Assembly: GCF_000374045.1 (NCBI RefSeq)
Contig: NZ_KB893333.1
Coordinates: 1 to 56,473, forward strand
DNA length: 56,473 nt
Origin: Segetibacter koreensis DSM 18137
GTDB taxonomy: Bacteria > Bacteroidota > Bacteroidia > Chitinophagales > Chitinophagaceae
Reading direction: 5' to 3'
The translations under genes and the position numbers were made by a program. How positions within the stretch are numbered: position 1 is the first letter of the stretch; each line of letters starts with the position of its first letter. The notes under the pieces are model-generated. The model made no database searches. It was not told the DNA's origin and saw only the letters and a list, made by a program, of their open reading frames with translations. Below are positions 9,815-18,916 of this stretch, in pieces.

Positions 9815-10656
9815 AAACCAACATTTATTATGTGGTTTTCTATAATTAATTCTTAGTTGCGCTTACCTTAAGCAGCTATTCTTACCCTTCGTACTGCTAC
9901 CAGTACTTTCAATTAAAATTGCGTCAATCCAGGCCATAACTATCCTGCCACTACTACATGTTTCTTTTTATGAGTCTTGAGTCTTTTACGGTATAGCACT
10001 TTTACGCCGCGATAAGAAACTATTGTTGTTTACATAATCTTCATAAGCATACTTAAGGTGCTCTTAAATGAATTCAACACTTTTTTTATACGTGATAATT
10101 ATTAAAACTGGCAGCACGGGTACTGTTACCTATTGCAACGATTATCTCTTCTCCCCTATTCATATTGATTTTAAACTTACTGCCATCTCTGGCGTCATAG
10201 CACAAATTGCTGAGTAAGGTCATGTCATTATCTGATACTTCTCATAGAATGGGTCTTGTACGAAATATATTTTTGAAATATCAGCAAATGATAAATCAGC
10301 AAAAACGGCTATAAAAAAAGATAGGTTTTATTAAAATTGATAATGAAAACCGTTTGTCAGAAATGATTTTATAAATCAGAGCCAAATATGCTTTGTTGAC
10401 CTCGAATATAAATTTGATATCAAATAAAAAAAGCAAAATATTTTTATTCTTTTTATAATATTTTTTTATAATTTGAACCTCATTTAGTTCTTACAAGTAT
10501 TGTTTAAAAAAATTAAAGTTTGAAATTTTATTTAACGAAAACCCTAATCTAGTATCAAGTTCAGCATTCATATTTCCTTCAAGCTAAGAGCTTTCCCCCC
10601 AGGTTTTATTATGCTATCCTAATTATTTAATCACCAATTCATAAAATCCGACAAGT
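9815..10656. other. Gene-poor stretch with broken reading frames
   Basis: About 840 bases without an intact gene. On the minus strand I see three short sense-looking fragments in different frames: a 45-codon frame at 10086-10223 (MTLLSNLCYDARDGSKFKIN and onward), a basic peptide ending KTHKKKHVVVAG near 9960-10030, and a fragment VMAWIDAILIEST near 9900-9940. They may be remains of a decayed gene, but I cannot name a family. From 10400 onwards the DNA is very AT-rich and probably carries the promoter of the next gene. Confidence 0.35.
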
Positions 10657-11085
10657 ATGAAAAAAATCGCCATGATGGCCTGGTTATCATTTGTGTGTAC
10701 CCTCTGTTTAAAAGCCCAAAGTAACCAACCTGCTAACCCTTTAAAAGACAAAATAGATTTTCAGGGTTATACTGTTACACTGCTTCCCGCTATTGGCGGT
10801 ACCTATGGCTACAACATTTTAAAAGGGAAAAGCTTGATTTTACATCAGTCGTTTAATCCTTTTAACATGGCTCCTGAGGGCATGCGAAATAAAAATGACG
10901 CGTACAAGATTGCCAAATGGCAAATTGTTCACTTTAACCTTCAAAACAAATCTTCCTTCGCAGCCAACATCTCAACGCCTCAAGACATCCACAATCTTCA
11001 GCCTGAAAATCAGAAAAAAACTTTCCAGACAAACCAGAAACTATCAAAAGAAATTGCGAAGGAATTAAATATTACTATCCAATAA
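10657..11085 (+). CDS. Secreted DUF4907-like protein
   Basis: 142 residues with a clear signal peptide, cleaved about after KAQS (residues 1-22). The segment GGTYGYNILKGKSLILHQSF followed by a helix with DAYKIAKWQIVHF resembles the small secreted DUF4907 family of Bacteroidota, which has a GxYGYxI...IHQP core and an AxxVAxLVI helix. No function is known for that family. The 50 C-terminal residues are polar and low in complexity. The gene stands 25 bases before the large delta-60-repeat protein and probably shares its transcript. Confidence 0.6.
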   Translation: MKKIAMMAWLSFVCTLCLKAQSNQPANPLKDKIDFQGYTVTLLPAIGGTYGYNILKGKSLILHQSFNPFNMAPEGMRNKNDAYKIAKWQIVHFNLQNKSSFAANISTPQDIHNLQPENQKKTFQTNQKLSKEIAKELNITIQ

Positions 11086-11110
11086 ATTCTAAACCGTAAA
11101 CTAATTTCCC

Positions 11111-14100
11111 ATGAAAAAAATACTAATGATTATCGCCATATTGTATTGCCATGAAAACATTTATTCACAACCCGGGACTCTTGATCGTACGTTTGGCAAC
11201 AATGGCATTGTTACGTCTGACATAGGTGCTGATTACAAATATAACTTTGATAACTCTTCTACGGGAAGACAAGTATTACTGCATAACGGAAGTCTTTTTG
11301 TTGTTGTAAATGGACCTATTTTAAACGGAACCGTTATTGCTAAACGGCTTTCAAGTGGCGCTGCTGATTTGAGCTATGGCAAAAAAGGTTTTTCGGCCCC
11401 GGTACATGTTAATGATCCGCATGCTGCGCTTCAGCCGGATGGCAAAATAGTAGTTGTAGGATGGACATACAAGAACTTTGTTTCCGCTCTAACACTAGCC
11501 CGTTTTAATACGGATGGAACTATTGACAGCACCTTAAAAAAATATAAAAATGAAATAATAGATTTTGGAACTAATTTATCAATAGTGATCCAAAACGATG
11601 GTAAAATAATAGTAGCAGGTTCTGCTGCAAATGGAAATGAAGATACCGATTTTGCTCTCGCACGCTATAATGCTGATGGAAGTCTTGATCGTTCTTTCGG
11701 TACAGACGGAAAACAAATAACAGGCTTAGGTTTAAAATTACCGGCAGACTCCAACGGCACTTATCCCGAATTTGATTATGCGACCTCGCTGACTATTCAG
11801 AAAAACGGCAAAATAATAGAAGCCGGTTATGCTTATAATCATTCTACCGCAACATACGATTTTGCTCTCGCACAATTCAATACCAACGGAAGCCTCGATA
11901 AAACTTTTGATCATGACGGAATCACTACAACTGCATTCGGCTCTCACAATGATTATATAAATGCTGTCTCCGTTCAAAATGATGGTAAAATAGTAGTGGC
12001 AGGATCAAGCGGTTCTAACTTTGCCCTTGCACGCTATACTACAAATGGAAGCCTCGATAAGACTTTTGATCGTGATGGAAAAATAACAACAGACTTTGGC
12101 TCAGCGAATGACATTGGTTATTCGGTAGCTATAAGCAATGATGGAAAAATATTGGTGTCAGGCTATACAGTACATGGCTCCAATAACGATTTTGCGATTG
12201 CCCGTTACAATATAAACGGCAGCCTTGATAATACTTTTAACAGAACCGGTAAGCAAACAAAAGACTTCAGCTCTTCAGATGATTATGCTAAGTCAATAGC
12301 AGTGCAAAATGATGGAAAAATAGTAATAGGCGGTTACACTTCCGCAGAAAGTCACTCTGATTTTGCCCTTGTGCGCTATAATACCAATGGAATACAGGAC
12401 AATTCTTTTAATTGCCAGGGAAAACAAATCGCGCTTTCAGACCAGGGCTTTACTGATTATAGTTGTACTGCCATTCAAAAAGATGGAAAAGTAGTGGCTG
12501 CAGGATATAGTTGGAATGGAAAAAATTTCGATTTCGCTCTTGTTCGGTACACTACTGATGGAAGCCTTGATAATACTTTTTCAAATAATGGAAAACAACT
12601 AACTGACTTTGCATCGTCTGACGATAAAGCCACGGCAATAGCAATTCAAAGTGATGGAAAGATAGTGGTCGCAGGAGTAAGCAACGCTGACTTTGTAGTT
12701 GCAAGATATAATACCGACGGAAGCCTGGATATGACATTTAATAGAAATGGAAAACAAAAAACCGACTTTGCCTCTTCACGGGATGAAGCAACATCAGTAG
12801 CAATACAAAGTAATGGAAAGATAGTGGTGGCAGGAACAAGTAATTCAGATTTTGCCCTTGCCCGCTATAATACCAATGGAAGCCTGGACAATACGTTTTC
12901 TACTGACGGTAAGCAAAAAACGGACTTTAACTCTGGTGACGATTGTGCCTATTCACTCGTTGTTCAAAAAGATGGTAAAATAGTAATTGCAGGTACTACC
13001 GTATTTTATACTGCCGGTTATAGCAATGCCAATTTTGCACTGGCGCGGCTTAATACTGACGGAAGCCTGGATAGGACTTTTGACTGGGATGGAAAGCAAA
13101 CGACCAGCTTTGGTTATACCTATAATTACGCCTACTCAATTGCAATGCAAACTGATGGTAAAATAGTAGCAGCAGGTTATACCAGTGACCCTTCTCTTTT
13201 TGCCCTTGCCAGGTATAATATAAATGGCAGCCTTGACAAAACATTTTCAGGAGATGGAATGCAAACAACTGATTTTGGAGTAGACTATAGCATAGCAAAA
13301 TCAATTGCTATAGAAAACAATGGAAAAATACTATTGGCAGGGTATGTTTGGAAAGATGACGGTTTAGATTTCGGCGTTGCCCGCTACAATGCTACTGGAA
13401 GCTTAGATCCAACCTTTTCAGAAGATGGAATTCAAATAACAGAAGCAAGCGATGGTGATAATTTTATAAATAGTATCGCTATCGCAAATAATAAACTTTA
13501 TGCTGCAGGTATTGGCAGATATCCCGGAGATTTTGGAGTGGTAGCGAGATACATACTGGAAGAAAACGAAGCTCCGGTAGTTACTATTGCTACGGAAGAT
13601 AATATTGTAAACTACACATATCCGGCAACAATTAAGATAACTGCAACCGCAACCGATAAAGATGGCAAAATAAGTAAAGTAGAATTTTACAACGGCACTA
13701 CATTACTGCATACAGAAAAATTTGCTCCTTATAATTTCACCTGGAAGAATGTCTCTGCAGGCTATTACACCATTACGGCAAAAGCTACAGATAATGCTGG
13801 CCTGGTGTCTTCATCTAACACTATTAAAATTAAAGTAGAAGTGGCTAATACAGCCCCTCTAATAACTATTGTAACCCCTGCAAATAATACAATGTATACG
13901 GTCCATTCAAACGTCGATATAGTAGCAAAAGTAGAGAATGTAAATAGTAAAATAAGTAAAGTTGAGTTTTACAATGGAACAAAACTTTTGAAAACAGAAT
14001 ATGTATATCCATATACATACACCTACACCGACGTACAGCAAGGCACATACACCATTACCGCTAAAGCTACCGACGAAAGGGGTCTGTCGGCTATATCAGC

Positions 14101-14431
14101 ACCTTTTAAGATTACAATAATAAATGAACCAATAGAAAGTAGCAGGCAACTATTTGAAAATCTAAAAACTGTTATAAGTAACGATATAAGTTTAAAGGTA
14201 AGTCCTAACCCGGCAGTAAATACCTTGCAGCTAATTGCAAATGGGTTACAAGAAAGTAAGCCAATGTTTATATCAATCATATCTGCTTCAGGGATTGTAC
14301 TGAAAACTACTCAGTCAAATGTTGCATCAAAAACAGTACAACTTGATGTGACGTCCCTGGCAAGCGGCGTTTATACTATTAAAGTTGTAAACGGACAGAA
14401 AATGTTGTACAAGCATTTTGTGAAATTGTAA
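11111..14431 (+). CDS. Secreted delta-60 repeat protein with two Ig-like domains and a T9SS sorting tail
   Basis: 1106 residues. A signal peptide (about 1-19) is followed by about twelve copies of the delta-60 repeat, roughly residues 25-815. Each copy reads close to DGKIVVAG...FALARYNTDGSLDxTFxxDGKQ and probably forms a beta-propeller-like solenoid. Two bacterial Ig-like domains follow (about 820-920 and 920-1010), both with SKVEFYNGT and YTITAKATD. The last 80 residues are a type IX secretion tail (LKVSPNPAVNTLQL to SGVYTIKVVNGQKMLYKHFVKL). The protein should cross the outer membrane by T9SS and be attached or released there. Binding or adhesion is likely; I see no catalytic motif. The repeats are also visible in the DNA, so copy number may vary between strains. 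Confidence 0.9.
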   Translation: MKKILMIIAILYCHENIYSQPGTLDRTFGNNGIVTSDIGADYKYNFDNSSTGRQVLLHNGSLFVVVNGPILNGTVIAKRLSSGAADLSYGKKGFSAPVHVNDPHAALQPDGKIVVVGWTYKNFVSALTLARFNTDGTIDSTLKKYKNEIIDFGTNLSIVIQNDGKIIVAGSAANGNEDTDFALARYNADGSLDRSFGTDGKQITGLGLKLPADSNGTYPEFDYATSLTIQKNGKIIEAGYAYNHSTATYDFALAQFNTNGSLDKTFDHDGITTTAFGSHNDYINAVSVQNDGKIVVAGSSGSNFALARYTTNGSLDKTFDRDGKITTDFGSANDIGYSVAISNDGKILVSGYTVHGSNNDFAIARYNINGSLDNTFNRTGKQTKDFSSSDDYAKSIAVQNDGKIVIGGYTSAESHSDFALVRYNTNGIQDNSFNCQGKQIALSDQGFTDYSCTAIQKDGKVVAAGYSWNGKNFDFALVRYTTDGSLDNTFSNNGKQLTDFASSDDKATAIAIQSDGKIVVAGVSNADFVVARYNTDGSLDMTFNRNGKQKTDFASSRDEATSVAIQSNGKIVVAGTSNSDFALARYNTNGSLDNTFSTDGKQKTDFNSGDDCAYSLVVQKDGKIVIAGTTVFYTAGYSNANFALARLNTDGSLDRTFDWDGKQTTSFGYTYNYAYSIAMQTDGKIVAAGYTSDPSLFALARYNINGSLDKTFSGDGMQTTDFGVDYSIAKSIAIENNGKILLAGYVWKDDGLDFGVARYNATGSLDPTFSEDGIQITEASDGDNFINSIAIANNKLYAAGIGRYPGDFGVVARYILEENEAPVVTIATEDNIVNYTYPATIKITATATDKDGKISKVEFYNGTTLLHTEKFAPYNFTWKNVSAGYYTITAKATDNAGLVSSSNTIKIKVEVANTAPLITIVTPANNTMYTVHSNVDIVAKVENVNSKISKVEFYNGTKLLKTEYVYPYTYTYTDVQQGTYTITAKATDERGLSAISAPFKITIINEPIESSRQLFENLKTVISNDISLKVSPNPAVNTLQLIANGLQESKPMFISIISASGIVLKTTQSNVASKTVQLDVTSLASGVYTIKVVNGQKMLYKHFVKL

Positions 14432-14467
14432 TTGATGATCTCGAAAATCGCTGACGATGCTGCATTT

Positions 14468-14505
14468 AAAAAGCGAGGATACTTTTGTATCCCCGCTTTT
14501 TAAAA
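14468..14505 (+). terminator. Intrinsic terminator after the delta-60 repeat gene
   Basis: AAAAAGCG-A-GGATAC (14468-14482) pairs with GTATCC-C-CGCTTTTT (14487-14501), with one internal mismatch and a TTTT loop; the T-tract is part of the descending arm. Confidence 0.8.
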
Positions 14506-14843
14506 AATAGTGGGATACATTCTGAAACTTTCATTTAAAACAAACACATATTCCCCTTATTACTCCTCAATTTGCTGATTTCTTATAGGCTAAAAGTTAG
14601 TAATATTTATTCCGTTAATAATGGCTGTGTGTCCATATTATTAAATAATACCAAAGCATTTTCTATTGAATAAACAAAACTATTAATATAGAATCTGCTT
14701 TGTAATAGAACCGGACTTATTAGTTGTCGCCGGTTAATTTTCTGTTTAAATCAAAGTTCTTTGATTGCGTGTAGAAGTATCGGAGTGAAGGACATTAACC
14801 TTATAAATTGAAACAAGCGTAAATTGCCTTCTAAAATCTAAAA
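14506..14843. other. Intergenic DNA before ywbE
   Basis: About 340 AT-rich bases with no reading frame or RNA structure I can support. It presumably holds the ywbE promoter; no exact TAnnTTTG box is found. Confidence 0.4.
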
Positions 14844-15056
14844 ATGGACGGAACAATCAGGTCTGATATTAAACCTGGAATAGCGGTAAATATTATTTTG
14901 AAAAAAGACCAGCGAAGCGGTGTGCTTACCCAGGGGATCGTAAAGGATATTCTCACAAGTGCTCCTAAACATCACCGCGGTATAAAAGTCCGTTTAGAAG
15001 ACGGTCAGATTGGACGGGTACAGGAGATTATTGAAGATAACAAGCAACGCCTCTAG
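14844..15056 (+). CDS. ywbE: YwbE family protein
   Basis: 70 residues, the usual size. The sequence IKPGIAVNIILKKDQRSG, then LTQGIVKDILTSAP and GIKVRLEDGQIGRVQEI, is the hallmark of the conserved small YwbE (DUF2196) family. The fold is predicted to be a small beta-barrel of the KOW/SH3 type, and the molecular role is unknown. It is followed after only 11 bases by the DUF72 gene, so the two are probably cotranscribed. Confidence 0.9.
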   Translation: MDGTIRSDIKPGIAVNIILKKDQRSGVLTQGIVKDILTSAPKHHRGIKVRLEDGQIGRVQEIIEDNKQRL

Positions 15057-15067
15057 ACTTTTGCAGT

Positions 15068-15790
15068 ATGAGTGTACACATCGGTACGTCAGGTTGGAGT
15101 TATGATCATTGGCACGGCATATTATATCCCCATGGAAGTGCGCGTTGGGACCGGCTGAATTATTACGTGCAACAATATCAAACCGTAGAATTAAACAGCA
15201 GTTTTTACAGGTGGCCAACAACGGCTGCTTTTAAGAGCTGGAAGAGAAGGTTGCCGGCGGGATTTTTAATTAGTGTAAAAGCTCCACGCCTCCTTACCCA
15301 CACCAAGACCCTTTATGCACCTGAACGTTGGGTAGAACGAATAAAGGCTTGCTGGCACGAACTGGGTGATAAGAGAGGAGTGTTGCTGGTACAGCTTTCC
15401 CCCAAATTTACGCTTGACTTAGAAAGACTCCTGTATTTTTTGCAACAGATCCCTGCGTGGATTCAGATGTCGATCGAGTTTCGACACGAAAGCTGGCACC
15501 AGGATTTTGTTTTTAGATTGTTGGAACAGTACGGGGTTGCCTATTGCATAATGAGTGGAGCACACCTTCCATGCGTGTTACGTTCTACGGCGTCATTTGT
15601 TTATGTGCGGATGCATGGCCCTGATCACCAGCATTTGTATGCAGGATCGTATTCAGAAGCAGATCTTAATTGGTGGGCGACGCGCATTAAAGAGTGGGAA
15701 AGGCAGGGAAAAGAAATTTATGTTTATTTCAACAACGATGGAGGAGGCAACGCACTTCACAATGCTAACAGGTTACGTGCTTTTTTATAG
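15068..15790 (+). CDS. DUF72 domain protein (YecE-like)
   Basis: 240 residues, the full length of the DUF72/YecE family of TIM-barrel proteins of unknown function. Family landmarks are IGTSGWSYDHWHGILYP at the N-terminus, TVELNSSFYRWPT near residue 42, FLISVKAPRLLTHTK near residue 68, IEFRHESWH near residue 140 and VYFNNDGGGNALHNANRL at the C-terminus. Conserved charged residues at the barrel mouth suggest an enzyme, but the substrate is not established. It is downstream of ywbE with an 11-base gap. Confidence 0.93.
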   Translation: MSVHIGTSGWSYDHWHGILYPHGSARWDRLNYYVQQYQTVELNSSFYRWPTTAAFKSWKRRLPAGFLISVKAPRLLTHTKTLYAPERWVERIKACWHELGDKRGVLLVQLSPKFTLDLERLLYFLQQIPAWIQMSIEFRHESWHQDFVFRLLEQYGVAYCIMSGAHLPCVLRSTASFVYVRMHGPDHQHLYAGSYSEADLNWWATRIKEWERQGKEIYVYFNNDGGGNALHNANRLRAFL

Positions 15791-16077
15791 CAAACATGAA
15801 GCAGCTCACTTATTTCGTTTGTCGCTCTGAAACGCGACAGGAGGTGTTTATATCTTTAGGGATAGAATGCAGTTGTCCATCCGCGTTTTATTGTTACATA
15901 AGGCAATATAACCACCGTAATCTGTTAGTTTTCACCATTATTTTCGCATATAATCGAGTTGAGATTATTTTATGTCAGGCGGAAAATCATTATCTGCTTT
16001 TGGCGTAGTACCAGCCTTAACATTGGCAGGCACCCAGTGTCGTTTTATTCAGACAATCCCAATTTTGAAGGAGTTTT

Positions 16078-17787
16078 TTAGCCACCTCGCTTTAATTGTG
16101 TTACCGCATGATCAACAGCTCTTGCCGTCAAAGCCATATAAGTAAGAGAAGGATTTTGTGTGGAAGTTGACGTCATGCAGGCTCCGTCTGTTACATATAC
16201 ATTTTTGCATGCATGTAGTTGATTCCATTTATTTAGCAATGATGTTTTTGGATCTTTTCCCATTCTTATCCCGCCCATTTCATGTATATCAAGGCCGGGA
16301 TTTTGTGAAGAGCTATGAGTTTTAATATTAGTAAATCCAGCGTCCGTCAGCATTTCTGTATACTGCCCAAAATAATCCTGTTTCATCTTTTCGTCATTGT
16401 CATCATAAACGACTGATATCTTTAGCAACGGTATTCCCCAATTGTCTTTCTGCGTATGATCGAGACTTACCATGTTAGTCTCCTTTGGAATAGTTTCTCC
16501 CATCATATGTGACCCAACTTTCCACGGGCCAACCTTAGGATACAAAAGCCTCTCCTTCAATCCTGAACCTACTCCGGACGCATCACTTTCAGAGCTTCTA
16601 TACGCTGAAAAACCGGAAGCATATCCACGAAGAAAATCTGTTTCCTGTTTGAATAAATTTCTGAATCTCGGCATATATCCACCTCCAGCGGGGTTTCTGC
16701 CTACAGTGGTAAATTCCTTAAATCCGTCACATTCGCCTGTAATTCGTGCGCTGTAATTATGAAAAGCAACAAACTTACCCATCAGCCCGTTATCATTTCC
16801 TAATCCATTAGGGAATCGGTGCGACGTTGAATTAAGTAAAATCAGGTTAGAATTCAACGCTCCTGCATTTACAAAAATGACATTTGCATAATATTCAATC
16901 ATTTCTTTAGTGGTAGCATCTATTACCCTGACGCCTGTTGCTTTACCCTTTTGTTCGTCATAAATTATAGAATGAACCACAGAAAAAGGCCGTAGAGTCA
17001 TGTTGCCGGTCTTCGCGGCCCAGGGAATAGTAGAAGAATTGCTACTGAAGTAACCTCCAAGCGGACAACCACGCTGACACAAATCGCGGCTCATACATTG
17101 ACCCCTACCTTGTTCCAGGTGGATTGGATTCGGTTTTGACAAATGAGCTATTCTTTCGCTGATGAGATGCCGGTGTTCATATTTTTTACGTAGCTGATTT
17201 TTAAAATAGTCCTCAACAACGTTCAGCGGAAAAGCAGGCAAGAATTCGCCGTCTGGCAGTTGTGGCAGACCGTCCCTATTGCCTGAAATGCCTGCAAATT
17301 TTTCAACATGGCTATACCAAGGAGCAATGTCTTTATAACGTATTGGCCAGTCTACTGCAAAGCCATCACGCGCAGGTCCTTCATAGTCAAAATCACTCCA
17401 TCTTTGTGTTGCCCGGGCCCACATTAGTGATTTTCCACCCACCTGGTAACCGCGTATCCAGTCAAATGGCTTTTCCTGGATGTACGGGTGCTCTGCATCT
17501 TTTACAAAGAAATGAGCTGCATCCTCGCCAAATGCATAACAGCGATTTATAATAGGATTTGCTTTTCGGATATTTATTGGCATTTCTCCCCTATGCTCAA
17601 ACTCATACGGAAACTTATTGGCAGTGGGATAGTCTTTAATATGCTTTACATCTCTTCCTCTTTCCAATACTAACGTTTTAAGGCCCTTTTCAGTAAACTC
17701 TTTAGCAGCCCATCCCCCACTCATTCCCGAACCGATTACAATTGCATCAAAAGTCCGATCTTTAGCAGAACCATTAATATCTCCCAT
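16078..17787 (-). CDS. GMC family oxidoreductase (gluconate 2-dehydrogenase-type flavoprotein)
   Basis: 569 residues. The N-terminal FAD-binding Rossmann motif is GSGMSGG (residues 19-25) followed by LVLERG. The C-terminal GMC domain contains LDIHEMGGIRMG with the likely catalytic His, and VTDGACMTSTSTQNPSLTYM at the end. These enzymes oxidise sugar or polyol hydroxyls; with a subunit-3-type partner they form membrane-bound dehydrogenases that donate electrons to cytochrome or quinone. The gene lies 8 bases after that partner and is the last of the long PUL 1 gene row. It has no signal peptide of its own, which suggests export with the partner. The substrate is unknown; related pairs oxidise the 2- or 3-position of sugars. 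Confidence 0.92.
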   Translation of the reverse strand: MGDINGSAKDRTFDAIVIGSGMSGGWAAKEFTEKGLKTLVLERGRDVKHIKDYPTANKFPYEFEHRGEMPINIRKANPIINRCYAFGEDAAHFFVKDAEHPYIQEKPFDWIRGYQVGGKSLMWARATQRWSDFDYEGPARDGFAVDWPIRYKDIAPWYSHVEKFAGISGNRDGLPQLPDGEFLPAFPLNVVEDYFKNQLRKKYEHRHLISERIAHLSKPNPIHLEQGRGQCMSRDLCQRGCPLGGYFSSNSSTIPWAAKTGNMTLRPFSVVHSIIYDEQKGKATGVRVIDATTKEMIEYYANVIFVNAGALNSNLILLNSTSHRFPNGLGNDNGLMGKFVAFHNYSARITGECDGFKEFTTVGRNPAGGGYMPRFRNLFKQETDFLRGYASGFSAYRSSESDASGVGSGLKERLLYPKVGPWKVGSHMMGETIPKETNMVSLDHTQKDNWGIPLLKISVVYDDNDEKMKQDYFGQYTEMLTDAGFTNIKTHSSSQNPGLDIHEMGGIRMGKDPKTSLLNKWNQLHACKNVYVTDGACMTSTSTQNPSLTYMALTARAVDHAVTQLKRGG

Positions 17788-17795
17788 TCTATTTC

Positions 17796-18329
17796 CTATT
17801 TACTTTTGATTGGATAATATCCGTTATATTTTACTGAAGGAATAATTTCATATTTCTGGATATTCATTACTACGAACTTTGAAGTCATATATCCCTGAAT
17901 GGTTCTTTCTTTCATTATTCGATAAAAGTCAACAACCTCCTGACTGTAACCCTGCTTACTTTCCACACCCTCAAGAATGCGTTGCTTCTGTGCGTTAGTA
18001 CATTTAAGAAATGAACGTCCTAAATTAACCTTTGTACAATTTTCCAGTTGATCTAACCCCTGGACAAATTTCTGTTGTATGTCTTTTTCATAACAGTCAT
18101 CCAGCATTTTTAAAACAAATAAATGTGCTCCCACTTCTTTAGCTCCTGGCGTATTTGTTTGAGGAATGATGATTGAAGCTATTTCTGCAAGAATATTTTC
18201 CTGATCCCGGGTAATCGTAAAATTGTTTAAAGCGATCGATGCTTTTTCCGGACTCGACAAACAGGACGGTATTATAGTAATACCTCCGGCAATAAAAAAC
18301 AAGTTTCTAACAGCGGTCCTTCTTTTCAT
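17796..18329 (-). CDS. Gluconate 2-dehydrogenase subunit 3 family protein
   Basis: 177 residues. The start MKRRTAVRNLFFIAGG has the twin arginine and hydrophobic stretch of a Tat-type signal and runs on to IPSC, so a Tat-exported lipoprotein is likely. The body matches the gluconate 2-dehydrogenase subunit 3 family (ILAEIASIIIPQTNTPGAKE, then helical segments with DDCY). This small subunit escorts the GMC flavoprotein across the membrane. It is followed 8 bases later by the GMC gene and preceded 45 bases earlier by the ilvN-like gene. Confidence 0.9.
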   Translation of the reverse strand: MKRRTAVRNLFFIAGGITIIPSCLSSPEKASIALNNFTITRDQENILAEIASIIIPQTNTPGAKEVGAHLFVLKMLDDCYEKDIQQKFVQGLDQLENCTKVNLGRSFLKCTNAQKQRILEGVESKQGYSQEVVDFYRIMKERTIQGYMTSKFVVMNIQKYEIIPSVKYNGYYPIKSK

Positions 18330-18374
18330 TCTGGGTGGTCTTGTGTCTCTTAATTTTTTCTAAGATAATAAATA

Positions 18375-18902
18375 TCAGGGTAAACAAATCATCTGCGTCA
18401 ATTCCTGTTGAAAACTGTGCCTATATTTTGCAACTGCTATTCTCGCCCCTCTTACCATTTCTGTTATACCTATAGTTTCCAACGATTTCACTATCGCGTC
18501 TGAGGTCTCGGCTGGACCTGTTGTTTCGTAAATAACATAGCTTTCGCCTGCAGTTACATGCCTTGCGCCATAATATTTACATAAATTTTCAATTTTCAGA
18601 TTCGATGATTCATCTATTGCAATCTTAAATAGTATATGGTCTTGCCAAACAATTTCTTCATTTGTGTAGTAGAATGTCTTAAAAACATCAATTTGTTTTT
18701 CAATCTGCAGCATAAGCTTCTTTATTACTTCTTCGCTTTCAAAAACAACTATTGTAAGGCGATGAATTCCGTCGACTTCTGAAGGTGCAACGTTTAGACT
18801 TTCAATGTTTATTCGTCGCCGTGAAAACATAGTCGTCACTTTATTAAGCAAGCCGATACTATTTTCCGTATAAATTACTGCTGTTAATTCTTGTTTCGAC
18901 AT
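18375..18902 (-). CDS. ilvN: Acetolactate synthase small (regulatory) subunit, unlinked to a large subunit
   Basis: 175 residues. The N-terminal ACT domain (about 5-78) reads LTAVIYTENSIGLLNKVTTM then RRINIESLNVAPSEVDGIHR. The C-terminal domain of the acetolactate synthase small subunit follows (KIENLCKYYGARHVTAGESY, then GITEMVRGARIAVAKY). IlvN normally binds valine and controls IlvB in branched-chain amino acid synthesis. The odd point is the place: no ilvB, ilvC or ilvD lies in the window. The gene sits 14 bases after the tagatose-type aldolase and 45 bases before a dehydrogenase pair. It may be a second copy with a new partner or simply a displaced gene. A C-terminal extension after the usual end (about 12 residues) is also unusual. 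Confidence 0.88.
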   Translation of the reverse strand: MSKQELTAVIYTENSIGLLNKVTTMFSRRRINIESLNVAPSEVDGIHRLTIVVFESEEVIKKLMLQIEKQIDVFKTFYYTNEEIVWQDHILFKIAIDESSNLKIENLCKYYGARHVTAGESYVIYETTGPAETSDAIVKSLETIGITEMVRGARIAVAKYRHSFQQELTQMICLP

Positions 18903-18916
18903 CGCACTGACAAATA

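Noticed and set aside
15820-15839. TGTCGC / GCGACA inverted repeat, possible terminator of the DUF72 gene
   Set aside because: The stem is only 6 bp and no T-tract follows.
15796-16008. 70-codon plus-strand frame behind the DUF72 gene
   Set aside because: Composition is irregular (many Cys, Tyr, Ile in no pattern), there is no domain, and it stretches over DNA without codon structure.
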